Source: JABMPJ01 sp964345005
GTDB lineage: Bacteria > Verrucomicrobiota > Kiritimatiellia > UBA8416 > JABMPJ01
Assembly (NCBI GenBank): GCA_964345005.1
Contig: CAYFPQ010000006.1
Location: 15,101-79,100 of the forward strand
Length of the DNA stretch: 64,000 bases
Reading direction: 5' to 3'
Part shown: piece by piece, positions 26,464 through 34,802 of the stretch
How the letters are laid out: every line of letters starts with the position of its first letter
How positions within the stretch are numbered: position 1 is the stretch's first letter
The notes under the pieces: model-generated
What the model was told of the DNA's origin: nothing
The model's input: the letters and a program-made list of their open reading frames with translations, nothing else
Databases searched by the model: none
Translations under genes and position numbers: made by a program

Positions 26464-26679
26464 TTAGCCTCTACCAAAGAGCTGGAACAGTACGAGTAAA
26501 GCCACCACCGCAATGGCTTCCGCAAAAACGAGCGAGATAATCATGGCCTGTAGGATCTTGGGCGCCGCTGACGGATTGCGCCCCAGCGCGCGGATACTGG
26601 CATAGCCAATCGCTGCAATAACACCGGACGGTCCGATGATTGTTACGAACATGACAAGAAAGATAATAAAATTCTGCAT
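26464..26679 (-). CDS. atpE: F-type ATPase subunit c
   Basis: 71 residues forming two helices with a polar loop RALGRNPSA. The ion carboxylate is Glu in helix 2 (LVFAEAIAVVALLVLF). Helix 1 has GPSGVIAAIGYAS, with fewer glycines than usual. The residues after the glutamate are Ala-Ile and not Ser/Thr, and helix 1 lacks the Na+-site Gln, so proton use is more likely than sodium. I chose ATG 26679; an upstream in-frame start at 26709 would add a polar stretch before the helix. No subunit a gene precedes it, unlike nearly all atp operons. Confidence 0.9.
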   Translation of the reverse strand: MQNFIIFLVMFVTIIGPSGVIAAIGYASIRALGRNPSAAPKILQAMIISLVFAEAIAVVALLVLFQLFGRG

Positions 26680-26719
26680 ATGCTTACCGCTTGTACCGCT
26701 TGGGGCCAACCTTCAAAAC

Positions 26720-26950
26720 TCACTCCTCTACGAGGATCATGCACTCGTCACGGTCGAAGGTTACCATTCCCTTCTTGATCGGTATCGTTTCGCGCCCACC
26801 ATCAACCACCACTTCTCCCGGTCGCAACAGACTCACGATCGGCGCGTGATGATCCAGTAGTTCGAATTCCGCCGCGTCGCCGGTCAGACAGACACTCTTG
26901 GCCTCCCCTTCGAACACCACGTGCTTCGGATTCAGCATTACCAACTTCAT
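26720..26950 (-). CDS. atpC: F-type ATPase epsilon subunit, short form
   Basis: 76 residues covering only the N-terminal beta-sandwich: MKLVMLNPKHVVFEGEAKSV, EFELLDHHAPIVSLLRPGEV, and ending DECMILVEE. The C-terminal helical hairpin that regulates most F1 enzymes is absent. A sandwich-only epsilon is enough for coupling in some bacteria. It lies between the second alpha and c, an order different from the standard atpBEFHAGDC arrangement and partly like alternate ATPase operons, which also place epsilon before the membrane subunits. Confidence 0.9.
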   Translation of the reverse strand: MKLVMLNPKHVVFEGEAKSVCLTGDAAEFELLDHHAPIVSLLRPGEVVVDGGRETIPIKKGMVTFDRDECMILVEE

Positions 26951-27013
26951 ACCACGTCGAGCTTACGATCATGGATCGCTACTCACCCGCCTCCTCATCT
27001 ACTTCCACCGGAG

Positions 27014-28510
27014 CTACTGGGTCTGCGCGTCGTTGCCAAGTTGGTCCATGTGCTCGTCCAACGCCACCTTCACCGCTTGCTCCAACTCGACCGTTAAATC
27101 GTGCGCATCACCCACCTGTTCATAGAGTTCACCGAAACGCTCCTTCACGAAAATGGGGAACTCCTTGTTGAACTTGCTGCGTTGGCTGGCGCTCATCTTG
27201 TTAAGGACCCCCTCGCGTAGCGCAAACAGCAAGAGAATCTGATCGTTCACAGGCACAGGCAGATACTGCATCTGCTCGAAGATCGACATGATCGACTGAC
27301 CGCGGTCAACAATGGCTTGGGCTTCATCCGACAACCCGGACTGCAGGCGGCTCAAAGTGACGACTTCATTGTACTGGGCGAAATCTGCGCGCAGTCCCTG
27401 CGTCAAACTCTTCATCAGCGGGGTCTGCACACGGCCACCGATAATCGAGAGCGATGTGGCCACATCGATCGCCGGACGTACACCTTCGGCAAAGATGGCC
27501 GAACTCAAACAAATCTGCCCGTCGCACATCGACGCCAGGTTTGAGGGAATGAAGCCGGTCAGATCGCCCTGCAGCGTCTCCGCAATCCCGAGGAACGTCA
27601 TCGATGCGCCCCCGTTCTTCTCGTTGAACTTGCCGGCACGTTCCATCAGCTGGGTCTGAACGTAGAAAATGTCACCCGGATAGGCCTCACGACCCGGCGG
27701 ACGTTCCAGCAGCAGCGAAAGCTGGCGATAGGCCCACGCGTGTTTGGTGAGGTCGTCAAAGACGATTAACACATCCTTGCCCTTCAGCGCAAAGTACTCG
27801 CCCATCGAAGCCGCTGCAAATGGAACGAGGTACTGCTCGCCGACCGGCGCGTTATCCGTGGCGACCATCACCACCGTATAGTCCATCGCACCCTTGTCCT
27901 TGAGCACAGATATGATCTTGCTCAAACCGGAGAGGGATTTCCCCACACAGCAGTAGATACAAATGACGTCACGACCCACCTGGTTGAGAATCGCATCGAC
28001 GGCGAGCACGGTCTTGCCCGTCATACGGTCGCCCAGGATGAGCTGACGCTGTCCCTTGGCAAGAGGAATTGCGATATCGATCATCTTGGTGCCAATGGGC
28101 AGGAACTCTTCCACCGGTGCGCGTAAGACAATGGGGGCGGAATCGCGGAAGACCGCGAACATGTCGTCCGGTTCCACATCCTCCCCCTGGTCGCAGGGCT
28201 CTCCGAGCGCCGTTATCATGCGTCCGATAAAGCGATCACCAACCGGAATCTTGAACGGTTCGCTCGCACCGGTCACCTCTTTGCCCATGCGCAGGCGCGT
28301 CTGGTCGCCGAGGACAAGAACCAGAACGTCCTCCTCGTCGTATCCCATGATGATCCCGTTCACACCGTTACCGAGGTCAACAATCTGGCCATTCAGACAG
28401 GTAGGCAAACCGGTGATGCGGACGATAATCTCCTTGATGTCCTTGATCACGCCCTTCTCATGGACCTTGATCTTAAAGAGCGGTAGCGCGGTACCGAGCG
28501 ATTTGCTCAT
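27014..28510 (-). CDS. atpA: F-type ATPase alpha-like subunit 2, arginine finger missing
   Basis: 498 residues with the alpha fold: N-terminal barrel (GVIKDIKEIIVRITGL), P-loop GDRMTGKTVLAVDAI, VFDDLTKHAWAYRQLSLLLE and PPGREAYPGDIFY, and a C-terminal helical domain. The arginine finger of alpha (in SVSRVG-type motifs) completes the catalytic site on beta. Here the motif reads TSLSIIGGRVQ, with Ile in place of Arg. The N-terminal segment that binds delta is about ten residues shorter than in E. coli. It overlaps alpha 1 by 38 nt. It is clearly an alpha and not a beta, since the P-loop is GDRxTGKT and the beta catalytic Glu motif is absent. Confidence 0.9.
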   Translation of the reverse strand: MSKSLGTALPLFKIKVHEKGVIKDIKEIIVRITGLPTCLNGQIVDLGNGVNGIIMGYDEEDVLVLVLGDQTRLRMGKEVTGASEPFKIPVGDRFIGRMITALGEPCDQGEDVEPDDMFAVFRDSAPIVLRAPVEEFLPIGTKMIDIAIPLAKGQRQLILGDRMTGKTVLAVDAILNQVGRDVICIYCCVGKSLSGLSKIISVLKDKGAMDYTVVMVATDNAPVGEQYLVPFAAASMGEYFALKGKDVLIVFDDLTKHAWAYRQLSLLLERPPGREAYPGDIFYVQTQLMERAGKFNEKNGGASMTFLGIAETLQGDLTGFIPSNLASMCDGQICLSSAIFAEGVRPAIDVATSLSIIGGRVQTPLMKSLTQGLRADFAQYNEVVTLSRLQSGLSDEAQAIVDRGQSIMSIFEQMQYLPVPVNDQILLLFALREGVLNKMSASQRSKFNKEFPIFVKERFGELYEQVGDAHDLTVELEQAVKVALDEHMDQLGNDAQTQ

Positions 28511-29936
28511 CGAACCCCTCCTTGATACTGTCGGACAGCTCCTGGCCCTGGCGTAGCTCTTCAAGCACCTCAGGACAGTTGAGGTGAACCAGACTGATTA
28601 GGCTTTGCAGCTCGTGGCGTACATTTTCCGGCGCCGTGTCATCCAGGAACCCGTGTTGCAGGGCGTACAGGGTGACCACCTCGTCCTCCATGGCAACAGG
28701 GTCGTTTTGCTCCTGTTTCAGGGCCTCTTCCAACACCTTGCCCCTCAGCAAGCGCTTCTCCACGTCGGCCGACATGCCGGCCTTGATACGCGTCAGTTTC
28801 TCGAGTTCTTTGTAGCGCACAAACTCGAGCTGAAGCATGCCAGTCATCTTCTTCACGGCGCGCCACTGAACCTTGCTGCCGATACGCGAAACCGACAGCC
28901 CCACGTCGATCGCCGGCTTGAATCCTTCACCGAAGAGGTTCGTGCTGAAATAGATCTGACCATCGGTCATCGAGACGATATTGGAGGGAATATATCCCGC
29001 CAGATCGCCTTGCAGCGTCTCCACAATCGGGAGATGCGTCATCGACCCACTGCCACGGTCGGGCTTCAGCCGGCCGGCTCGCTCTACGAGCTGCGAGTGG
29101 ATATAAAAGATGTCCCCGGGATAGGCGTCTCGGCCCGGGGCACGTTCCAGCAGCAGCGATATCTGGCGATAAGCCCAGGCGTGCTTCGTGAAGTCATCGA
29201 ACACCACCAGCACGTGGCCGCCTTTCTCGTACATGAAGTACTCGCCAAGACTCGTCGCCACATACGGCGCCAGGTACTGCTGCCCCATCGGATCCGAGGC
29301 TGTTGCGGCAACGGATATCGTGTAATCCCATGCATGCGCCTGGTCAAGCGACTCGTGCACGCGACTGAGCGACGCCTCGGACTTCCCGATGCAACAGTAG
29401 ATACAGATCACGCCTTTGCCACGCTGATTCAGTATGGCGTCGATGCCAACCGTCGTCTTGCCCGTCATGCGGTCGCCCAGGATCAACATGCGCTGGCCAC
29501 GGCCCACGGGCTTCATCATATCGATGATCTTTGTGCCGGTTTCGAGCACCTCGGACAGGGGAATGCGCTCCAGCACCGACGGTGCCTTCATAAAGATCGG
29601 ATACATTGAGGTCTCGCGGATCGGCCCGTCACCGTCGATCGGCTGGGCCAGGGCATTGACACGGCGCCCCAGAAACTCGTCGCCAACCGGAACCTTGAAG
29701 TCGTCGATAGGTGTCGACACCTGGTCGCCGGGCTTGATCGGGTGGCCAGCCTTAACCACGAGCACAAGCACGTAGTCCCCATCGAAACCGACAATGACGC
29801 CCTCGGAGTCGCTACCGATTCGGACCAGCTGGCCGTTCATACAGTTGGTCAGCCCGGTAACATGGACAACGTCCTGCCGCACCTCGACGACAGACCCGTT
29901 CTCTTTCATCTTGATGAGGTCAAGCTTGAGCGGCAT
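28473..29936 (-). CDS. atpA: F-type ATPase alpha subunit 1
   Basis: 487 residues with alpha features: ENGSVVEVRQDVVHVTGL, P-loop GDRMTGKTTVGIDAI, VFDDFTKHAWAYRQISLLLE, and an intact arginine-finger motif LSVSRIGSKVQ. Compared with E. coli alpha the N-terminal delta-binding stretch is about 15-20 residues shorter. The ATG follows the TAG of the upstream gene directly, and its 3' end overlaps alpha 2, so the two alphas are made together. With alpha 2 it can form a hexamer holding two kinds of non-catalytic subunit. Confidence 0.92.
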   Translation of the reverse strand: MPLKLDLIKMKENGSVVEVRQDVVHVTGLTNCMNGQLVRIGSDSEGVIVGFDGDYVLVLVVKAGHPIKPGDQVSTPIDDFKVPVGDEFLGRRVNALAQPIDGDGPIRETSMYPIFMKAPSVLERIPLSEVLETGTKIIDMMKPVGRGQRMLILGDRMTGKTTVGIDAILNQRGKGVICIYCCIGKSEASLSRVHESLDQAHAWDYTISVAATASDPMGQQYLAPYVATSLGEYFMYEKGGHVLVVFDDFTKHAWAYRQISLLLERAPGRDAYPGDIFYIHSQLVERAGRLKPDRGSGSMTHLPIVETLQGDLAGYIPSNIVSMTDGQIYFSTNLFGEGFKPAIDVGLSVSRIGSKVQWRAVKKMTGMLQLEFVRYKELEKLTRIKAGMSADVEKRLLRGKVLEEALKQEQNDPVAMEDEVVTLYALQHGFLDDTAPENVRHELQSLISLVHLNCPEVLEELRQGQELSDSIKEGFDEQIARYRATAL

Positions 29937-31247
29937 CTACTTTCCCTTTCCTCCATACCAGCGCAGGAAGAACAGCAGGCTCATAGTGGCAAGAAAACCC
30001 AGGATAACGTAGATGATCAGCCAGGTCGTCTTCATGCTGGGCGGCTTCGCCTTGAAGCCATACTTCGTGTTCTTGGTCTGAGGCCGCATCGCGCTTTCTA
30101 CGCGCAAGATCCGCTGCTCAATTCGATCCAGTTGATCGTTTTGCCTTCGATAGAAAGCTACGTAGCGGTCATTGAACTCGCTCGGTCCCTTGCTGGCTTC
30201 GACCGCATCGAGCTCTGCGACAAGCTGCTGAAGGCCCTCCACCACCGACTCGAACGAACCGTCGCCCCCCACCCGTTTCAGCAGGGCATCAGTCCGATTG
30301 CGCAGGTCCGGAACACGTAGCGCGGTGAGGTTCCACTTGTCGCGCATCCTGACTTCGAATACGCGAACATCGTCCGGTGGGATCTCTACGTTGTTCTTGT
30401 AGACATAGCAGATCTCTGTGTCCGGGTGGGTCGACACCTCCAACTCACCCGCATCGAGAACGTCGGACAGCTTGATCTCCTCAGGCAGGTTCTTCTCGAT
30501 CGGGATCTGGCGCGTCTCCTTGGGAGAGGTATTCCTGACCGAGATCTTGAGTACGGCAACGTTATATTCCCCTTCCAGCACCATATCGGCACCGTCAGGA
30601 AGCGGCGCCTCCTTGACGTCGCCCAACAGGTTGCCAATGTCCTTCCCCGTTCCCAGGACGAGGTTCTCCATGTAGCCAATGTCAGTCTTGATTCGCTTCA
30701 GCGTCTCAAGGTTGGCCTCGTAGGCACGGATATGCTGCATGGGCTTGATGCCCGGTCCGATTCCGCTCTCGCCCTGCAGAGCGCTCACCGCCTCCAAATT
30801 CTTTTCAATCTCGGCCAGCAGCTCTGTCGCGTTCTCGTGGAAATCAGAATCTTCCAGCTTGGTCACGAGCTGCTGGGCATGTTCCTTCAGGGCCTCAAGC
30901 TCCTCGACGTTGACAATCCATATATCGTTGATCTCAACATCGAAAGTGCGGATCTCCTTGGGTCCGAGCTCGACCTCGCCAAACACGAAATACCGGTCTG
31001 TCTTGATATCATATCCCAACTCGAGACCGGAGGGGACAAACACGTCGTTGGTGCTGACTCGAGGAGGAAGGTTGGCCCTGATGCTAACGGTCTGAACAGC
31101 GTTGATCTTGTGCCCTGCCGTCAGGCGCAACACCACCTTGTCCCCATACGCCATTTCGGCCAATGCTGAGACCAGTAACACCGCAAACAAACAGAAACGG
31201 CCCAGCAAAGGGCCGCCGCCCGGATATCTAGATATAACCCTTCCCAT
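29937..31247 (-). CDS. Periplasmic coiled-coil protein with a C-terminal membrane anchor
   Basis: I do not recognise a family. The 436-residue protein has a signal peptide (FCLFAVLLVSALAEMAYG), a beta-rich domain, a helical coiled-coil segment (about 130-215), a second beta-rich domain, more helices, and one membrane helix (about 408-428, TTWLIIYVILGFLATMSLLF) with a basic end. The two beta domains look duplicated: both run NLP.....DV, then a polar stretch, then GPKEIRTFDVEINDIW or PPDDVRVFEVRMRDKW. The stop codon abuts the alpha 1 start, which ties it to the ATPase. A stator or anchoring role is possible but only inferred. Confidence 0.75.
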   Translation of the reverse strand: MGRVISRYPGGGPLLGRFCLFAVLLVSALAEMAYGDKVVLRLTAGHKINAVQTVSIRANLPPRVSTNDVFVPSGLELGYDIKTDRYFVFGEVELGPKEIRTFDVEINDIWIVNVEELEALKEHAQQLVTKLEDSDFHENATELLAEIEKNLEAVSALQGESGIGPGIKPMQHIRAYEANLETLKRIKTDIGYMENLVLGTGKDIGNLLGDVKEAPLPDGADMVLEGEYNVAVLKISVRNTSPKETRQIPIEKNLPEEIKLSDVLDAGELEVSTHPDTEICYVYKNNVEIPPDDVRVFEVRMRDKWNLTALRVPDLRNRTDALLKRVGGDGSFESVVEGLQQLVAELDAVEASKGPSEFNDRYVAFYRRQNDQLDRIEQRILRVESAMRPQTKNTKYGFKAKPPSMKTTWLIIYVILGFLATMSLLFFLRWYGGKGK

Positions 31248-31305
31248 AGTATGCGTGGCATAGTACGAAACCCAAGAGTGGAGAACAAGAGGGAAGTGGC
31301 GGCTT

Positions 31306-33042
31306 TTAGGGCGTTACGGCGTCTGCCTGAGGGATAACCCACTCCGCAGCGGAGAGCGCCTTGGCCGTCGCGAAATGCCATTCGCGAGCACCTCCCCGAA
31401 GGCATGCCTCGCCACCATCAACCGTAAGAGTCAAGCTTGACCCTGCATCACGCGCACGGAGCACGTTGGCAACGAGCAACGCTTTCTCGATCCCATCGCC
31501 GGTCCGAAAATTCCAGACCTCGTCAGGCTGCGCCAGGCGCACCGGGCCGTCGTAAATCGAATCCTCGCCCATTCCGTCCAGCACCTCCTGCAGATCATCG
31601 TCCGACAACTCCTTCGTGGCCTCAAGCGATACCGGACAGCGCTGGACGGCTGCGAGCAGGAAAGGCTCCGGCTCGGTCCGACTCAAGTCGCGCCAGGCAT
31701 AGAACGCCATATCGGCCATGACGTTGCTGCCGCGGATCGACTCCAGCCGGTCCTGTATTTCGTCGCGTGTCATGTCGGCGTCAAGCCCCAGCGGCTCCTG
31801 CCCTTTGATGAAGGTCTTGTTGGCTAGGTCGGGCAGCTCCGGCTGTGTTCGACAGAACCGCACAAGACTCTCGATCGCAATCTCGGCATTAAGACAGTCG
31901 CTGGCGAACTGCTCCTTGAGCCGACGCACGTCTTCGTCACGGCCGATGTCGATGCGCTCCTGCTTCACGAAGGCTTCCAGATCGTTGAACACGATCCGAC
32001 TGGGAAGCCGCCGATCGCAGAACTCCTCCCCTTCGATCTCGTCCATCAGCTTGACGCGCGTGTTGTCCGTCACGCGATAGGGACTCCCGTGCTCGTAGGC
32101 AAACACACGGTCCATCGGCACATAACGGTCCTGGCCATGTCGCGGCCAGCGGATCTGGAAACAATTCTGGATTTCGTTCGTGTGGCGCAGGAAGTTCCCC
32201 AGCACCTCGTCCGTCAGGTCCGTACAGAGGAAACCGCTCAACGTCTGGGCAAAACGCTTCGCCTGTTCCGGAGACAGCGTGGCCTCTTCGTACATGGTGT
32301 GAAGCACGCCGGTTTCGTGCGCCACGATTGTCACGCGCTCATTCTCCAGCGCCCGACGCGCCTGGGCCGAAAGGGCTGTGCCATTGAACCACATCTTCTT
32401 CGTCACCAGGCGCCGGTTGTTGGTGAGGATGCCGTCGTCCACATCCACGTAGTTCTGCGAATGGAGCGGCGTCGCCATGAGGAAAATATCGCTCAAGGGA
32501 ATCCGGGCCACGATGAACAGGGCCGCCGCATACAGCGTGGCCAGCGACACGCATTCGCCCGCCCCGTTGGTGTAATTCGGTTTGAGCCGGAACGCATCCA
32601 TCGCCTCCACGGTCTCTGTCTTCCAGTACGGAATGACATCGCCGTCATACTTGTCCAAACCGAAATGGGTACGGATATCGATGTCGAAATAGTACTTGTC
32701 GCCTTCGTAGCCAAAGAGCGCGTTCGACTGCGCCAGTGTGTCACCACTGACAAAAGACTCGAAGCGCGCCAGCTCCTGGTCCCGCGTGGTCAGCCCCCAC
32801 GTGTCCAGGTCGAGATTGAACGCATAATGATCCATGATGTACTGCTTGAGACGGGTGATGCGCCGATAGGGCTTCATGCGCTCGATGCCGTCGAACCAAG
32901 GATCGTCCCGCCACGCCCAGATACGCGGCGACATCATGTTCGCCAGCACCAGGCTGTAGATCAATTCCGGGAAGATGAACATCTCCATATCGGAGAGCGT
33001 TACTGCCGCCGAGCGGCGCACGTCATCATGCTTCAGGTTCAT
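31306..33042 (-). CDS. Unknown protein with a transglutaminase-like segment
   Basis: 578 residues without signal peptide or membrane helix, starting at ATG 33042 (MNLKHDD) inside the end of the upstream GYF gene. The middle contains GAGECVSLATLYAAALF and, about 25 residues later, PLHSQNYVDVDDG, an arrangement like the Cys-His-Asp core of transglutaminase-like proteins; this is a motif reading only. The N-terminus is rich in Trp, Tyr and Arg (WAWRDDPWFDGIERMKPYRR). It is the second gene of the operon that leads into the ATPase genes. It could process or bind a partner, but no substrate can be named. Confidence 0.6.
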   Translation of the reverse strand: MNLKHDDVRRSAAVTLSDMEMFIFPELIYSLVLANMMSPRIWAWRDDPWFDGIERMKPYRRITRLKQYIMDHYAFNLDLDTWGLTTRDQELARFESFVSGDTLAQSNALFGYEGDKYYFDIDIRTHFGLDKYDGDVIPYWKTETVEAMDAFRLKPNYTNGAGECVSLATLYAAALFIVARIPLSDIFLMATPLHSQNYVDVDDGILTNNRRLVTKKMWFNGTALSAQARRALENERVTIVAHETGVLHTMYEEATLSPEQAKRFAQTLSGFLCTDLTDEVLGNFLRHTNEIQNCFQIRWPRHGQDRYVPMDRVFAYEHGSPYRVTDNTRVKLMDEIEGEEFCDRRLPSRIVFNDLEAFVKQERIDIGRDEDVRRLKEQFASDCLNAEIAIESLVRFCRTQPELPDLANKTFIKGQEPLGLDADMTRDEIQDRLESIRGSNVMADMAFYAWRDLSRTEPEPFLLAAVQRCPVSLEATKELSDDDLQEVLDGMGEDSIYDGPVRLAQPDEVWNFRTGDGIEKALLVANVLRARDAGSSLTLTVDGGEACLRGGAREWHFATAKALSAAEWVIPQADAVTP

Positions 33043-34222
33043 CGTCCACCCTTGCCGCGCCAACCACAAAGTCGCCCCCGTACTGCGCGAGATACTCCAC
33101 GCCGTACAGACGGAAGAAAACCGTCACCGGCAACAACAACACCGCACCAAGGTACGGTATACCCATCAGACAGCCCGCAATGAAACAGGTGGCCACTATG
33201 GCCGCAAGAATGGCCATTCCCGCAACCATTTGCAGCACCAACAAGAACAGGCCGTAGACCAGGAAGCGACCGATGTTGGCGTGATAGAGCCCCAGGAACT
33301 TCCGCCACGCTTCCGTGGCGGTCATATCGTGGCGATACATGATCGGCATAACGAAATCGTTCAGGAAGCGGCCGATATAGAACGTGATCAAACCAAAGAC
33401 GAGGAACAGCAAGACGATCGTTGCGATACCGCCAACCGATATTGCCGCAAAAGCCCGTGCTTCCACGCAGGGCCTGATAATCAGCGGCCAGCACAGCCAC
33501 AATAGTCCCAGAGTAATAATGAGGCAGATGATTCCATAACCCAGCGACCACCGGAACAGCGAGTTGGCATGCTGCTTCCAGATGCGCCAGGGATCTGTGA
33601 CCTCCGCCCGATTCCTCAGTACATTGTCGAGCAACATGAACTTGCCGCGCGAACGCAACCAGAGCAGCACGATCCCCAGAGCCGCCGCCATCAGTACGAG
33701 CACAGCCACGATAGCGACAACGATACCCCCGTACTGCTGAAAGAACTCGCGAACCGGGGCCCACATCTCTTCCAGACCCGTCAACATCCCGTCCAGGGTG
33801 ATATCTTCAGCACTCCCCCCGCCACTGCCACCGCCCGGACCACCGCTGTAGGACCCTCCTCCACCTTCGCCGAGCGAGGCGAGCCAGGCCGAGAAGCCCA
33901 ATGCGAACCATTTGCCGATGTCGAAGGGCCGAAAGAGTATCAGGACCATGCGTTCCCAGGCACGTTTTGCCGGATCGACCAGCTTGATAGCGCCCGGTTC
34001 ACGAAGGTCACGCGTTTGCTGTCCAAACCCGCGAACCTGAAGATCGCGGGAGTGCCCGGAAAAAAGCCCTACGACACTGTCGGCCCGCACCCACTCGTCG
34101 CCCATCGTGCTGTTCCACACGAGATCTTCGGGACTGAGCTGCCCGTTTCCGGCCATTCGCGTCAGCTCGTCCCGGTTCACCGGGCCGCGCGACTCTCCAT
34201 CCCTGACGTAGTACCACTCCAT
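33026..34222 (-). CDS. GYF_2-domain membrane protein
   Basis: 398 residues. Residues 1-50 form a GYF_2-type domain (MEWYYVRDGESRGPVNRDEL, SPEDLVWNSTMGDEWVRA), followed by a linker, a Gly/Ser-rich low-complexity loop (GEGGGGSYSGGPGGGSGGGS), and about six membrane helices (around 163-185, 228-250, 258-285, 320-345, 350-380). GYF_2 domains are protein-interaction modules commonly fused to membrane proteins in this kind of bacterium. It is the first gene of the minus-strand run into the ATPase operon; overlap with the next gene is 17 nt. Function unknown. Confidence 0.75.
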   Translation of the reverse strand: MEWYYVRDGESRGPVNRDELTRMAGNGQLSPEDLVWNSTMGDEWVRADSVVGLFSGHSRDLQVRGFGQQTRDLREPGAIKLVDPAKRAWERMVLILFRPFDIGKWFALGFSAWLASLGEGGGGSYSGGPGGGSGGGSAEDITLDGMLTGLEEMWAPVREFFQQYGGIVVAIVAVLVLMAAALGIVLLWLRSRGKFMLLDNVLRNRAEVTDPWRIWKQHANSLFRWSLGYGIICLIITLGLLWLCWPLIIRPCVEARAFAAISVGGIATIVLLFLVFGLITFYIGRFLNDFVMPIMYRHDMTATEAWRKFLGLYHANIGRFLVYGLFLLVLQMVAGMAILAAIVATCFIAGCLMGIPYLGAVLLLPVTVFFRLYGVEYLAQYGGDFVVGAARVDDEPEA

Positions 34223-34269
34223 CGCTGTTCTCCTGCAATAAGGATAGACGCAGCCTATCCTACTGAACT

Positions 34270-34375
34270 AGGATGCTCAACGATAGATCCGAGCGATCCC
34301 AATCGAAATCGATATCGGGATCGCCATCGAAATCGATTCTTGGCCGACAACGATTTCGATCTCGATCACTGTGAC
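34270..34375. repeat. ATCGAAATCGAT repeat cluster between divergent genes
   Basis: Contains two direct copies of ATCGAAATCGAT and, further on, CGATTTCGATCTCGATC in the opposite sense, so it can form a stem. It lies in the 180-bp space between divergent genes 34222 (minus) and 34403 (plus), which must also hold both promoters. Confidence 0.7.
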
Positions 34376-34402
34376 GCGATTTCTCCATGAAGTGAGAGCA
34401 GT

Positions 34403-34798
34403 ATGAACTACAGACGCCTCAACATCATTCTGCTTCTTGCTCTGCTGGCACTGGGGCCACTGCTTCTGCTGGTACCGTGGCTCAGGGATCACGCCGACCC
34501 GCTCTATCCCCGGTGTGTGCTGGAACAGCTCGTGAAACGTCCGTGTCCCATGTGCGGGCTGACCACCGGCCTGCGCGACCTGGTCGCCGGTATCACACGT
34601 GGGGGTCAGGCTAACCCGCTGACCATACCGGTGGCTGCCCTGGTCCTTTGGGAAGTTATCGTACGCGCTTTGCTCAGTGTAGTCCGGCTGTCACCAAGCG
34701 CGTTGCAGCTTGTGCGAAAGACGGATACCCGACTCCACGTCGCCCTGCTGGCCTGTTACTTGGTCTATTGCGTATTCTTTTTTGCCACGGGCACGTGA
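34403..34798 (+). CDS. DUF2752 family membrane protein
   Basis: 131 residues with an N-terminal helix (LNIILLLALLALGPLLLLVPWL), the DUF2752 motif RPCPMCGLTTGLRDL, and two further hydrophobic stretches. The family role is unknown. It stands alone on the plus strand, divergent from the ATPase operon and convergent with the gene at 34803 with only 4 nt between the stops. Confidence 0.82.
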   Translation: MNYRRLNIILLLALLALGPLLLLVPWLRDHADPLYPRCVLEQLVKRPCPMCGLTTGLRDLVAGITRGGQANPLTIPVAALVLWEVIVRALLSVVRLSPSALQLVRKTDTRLHVALLACYLVYCVFFFATGT

Positions 34799-34802
34799 AC
34801 AC

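Noticed and set aside
26464..26679. Sodium-binding c subunit
   Set aside because: No Gln in helix 1 and no Ser/Thr after the helix 2 Glu, so the Na+ site is not supported.
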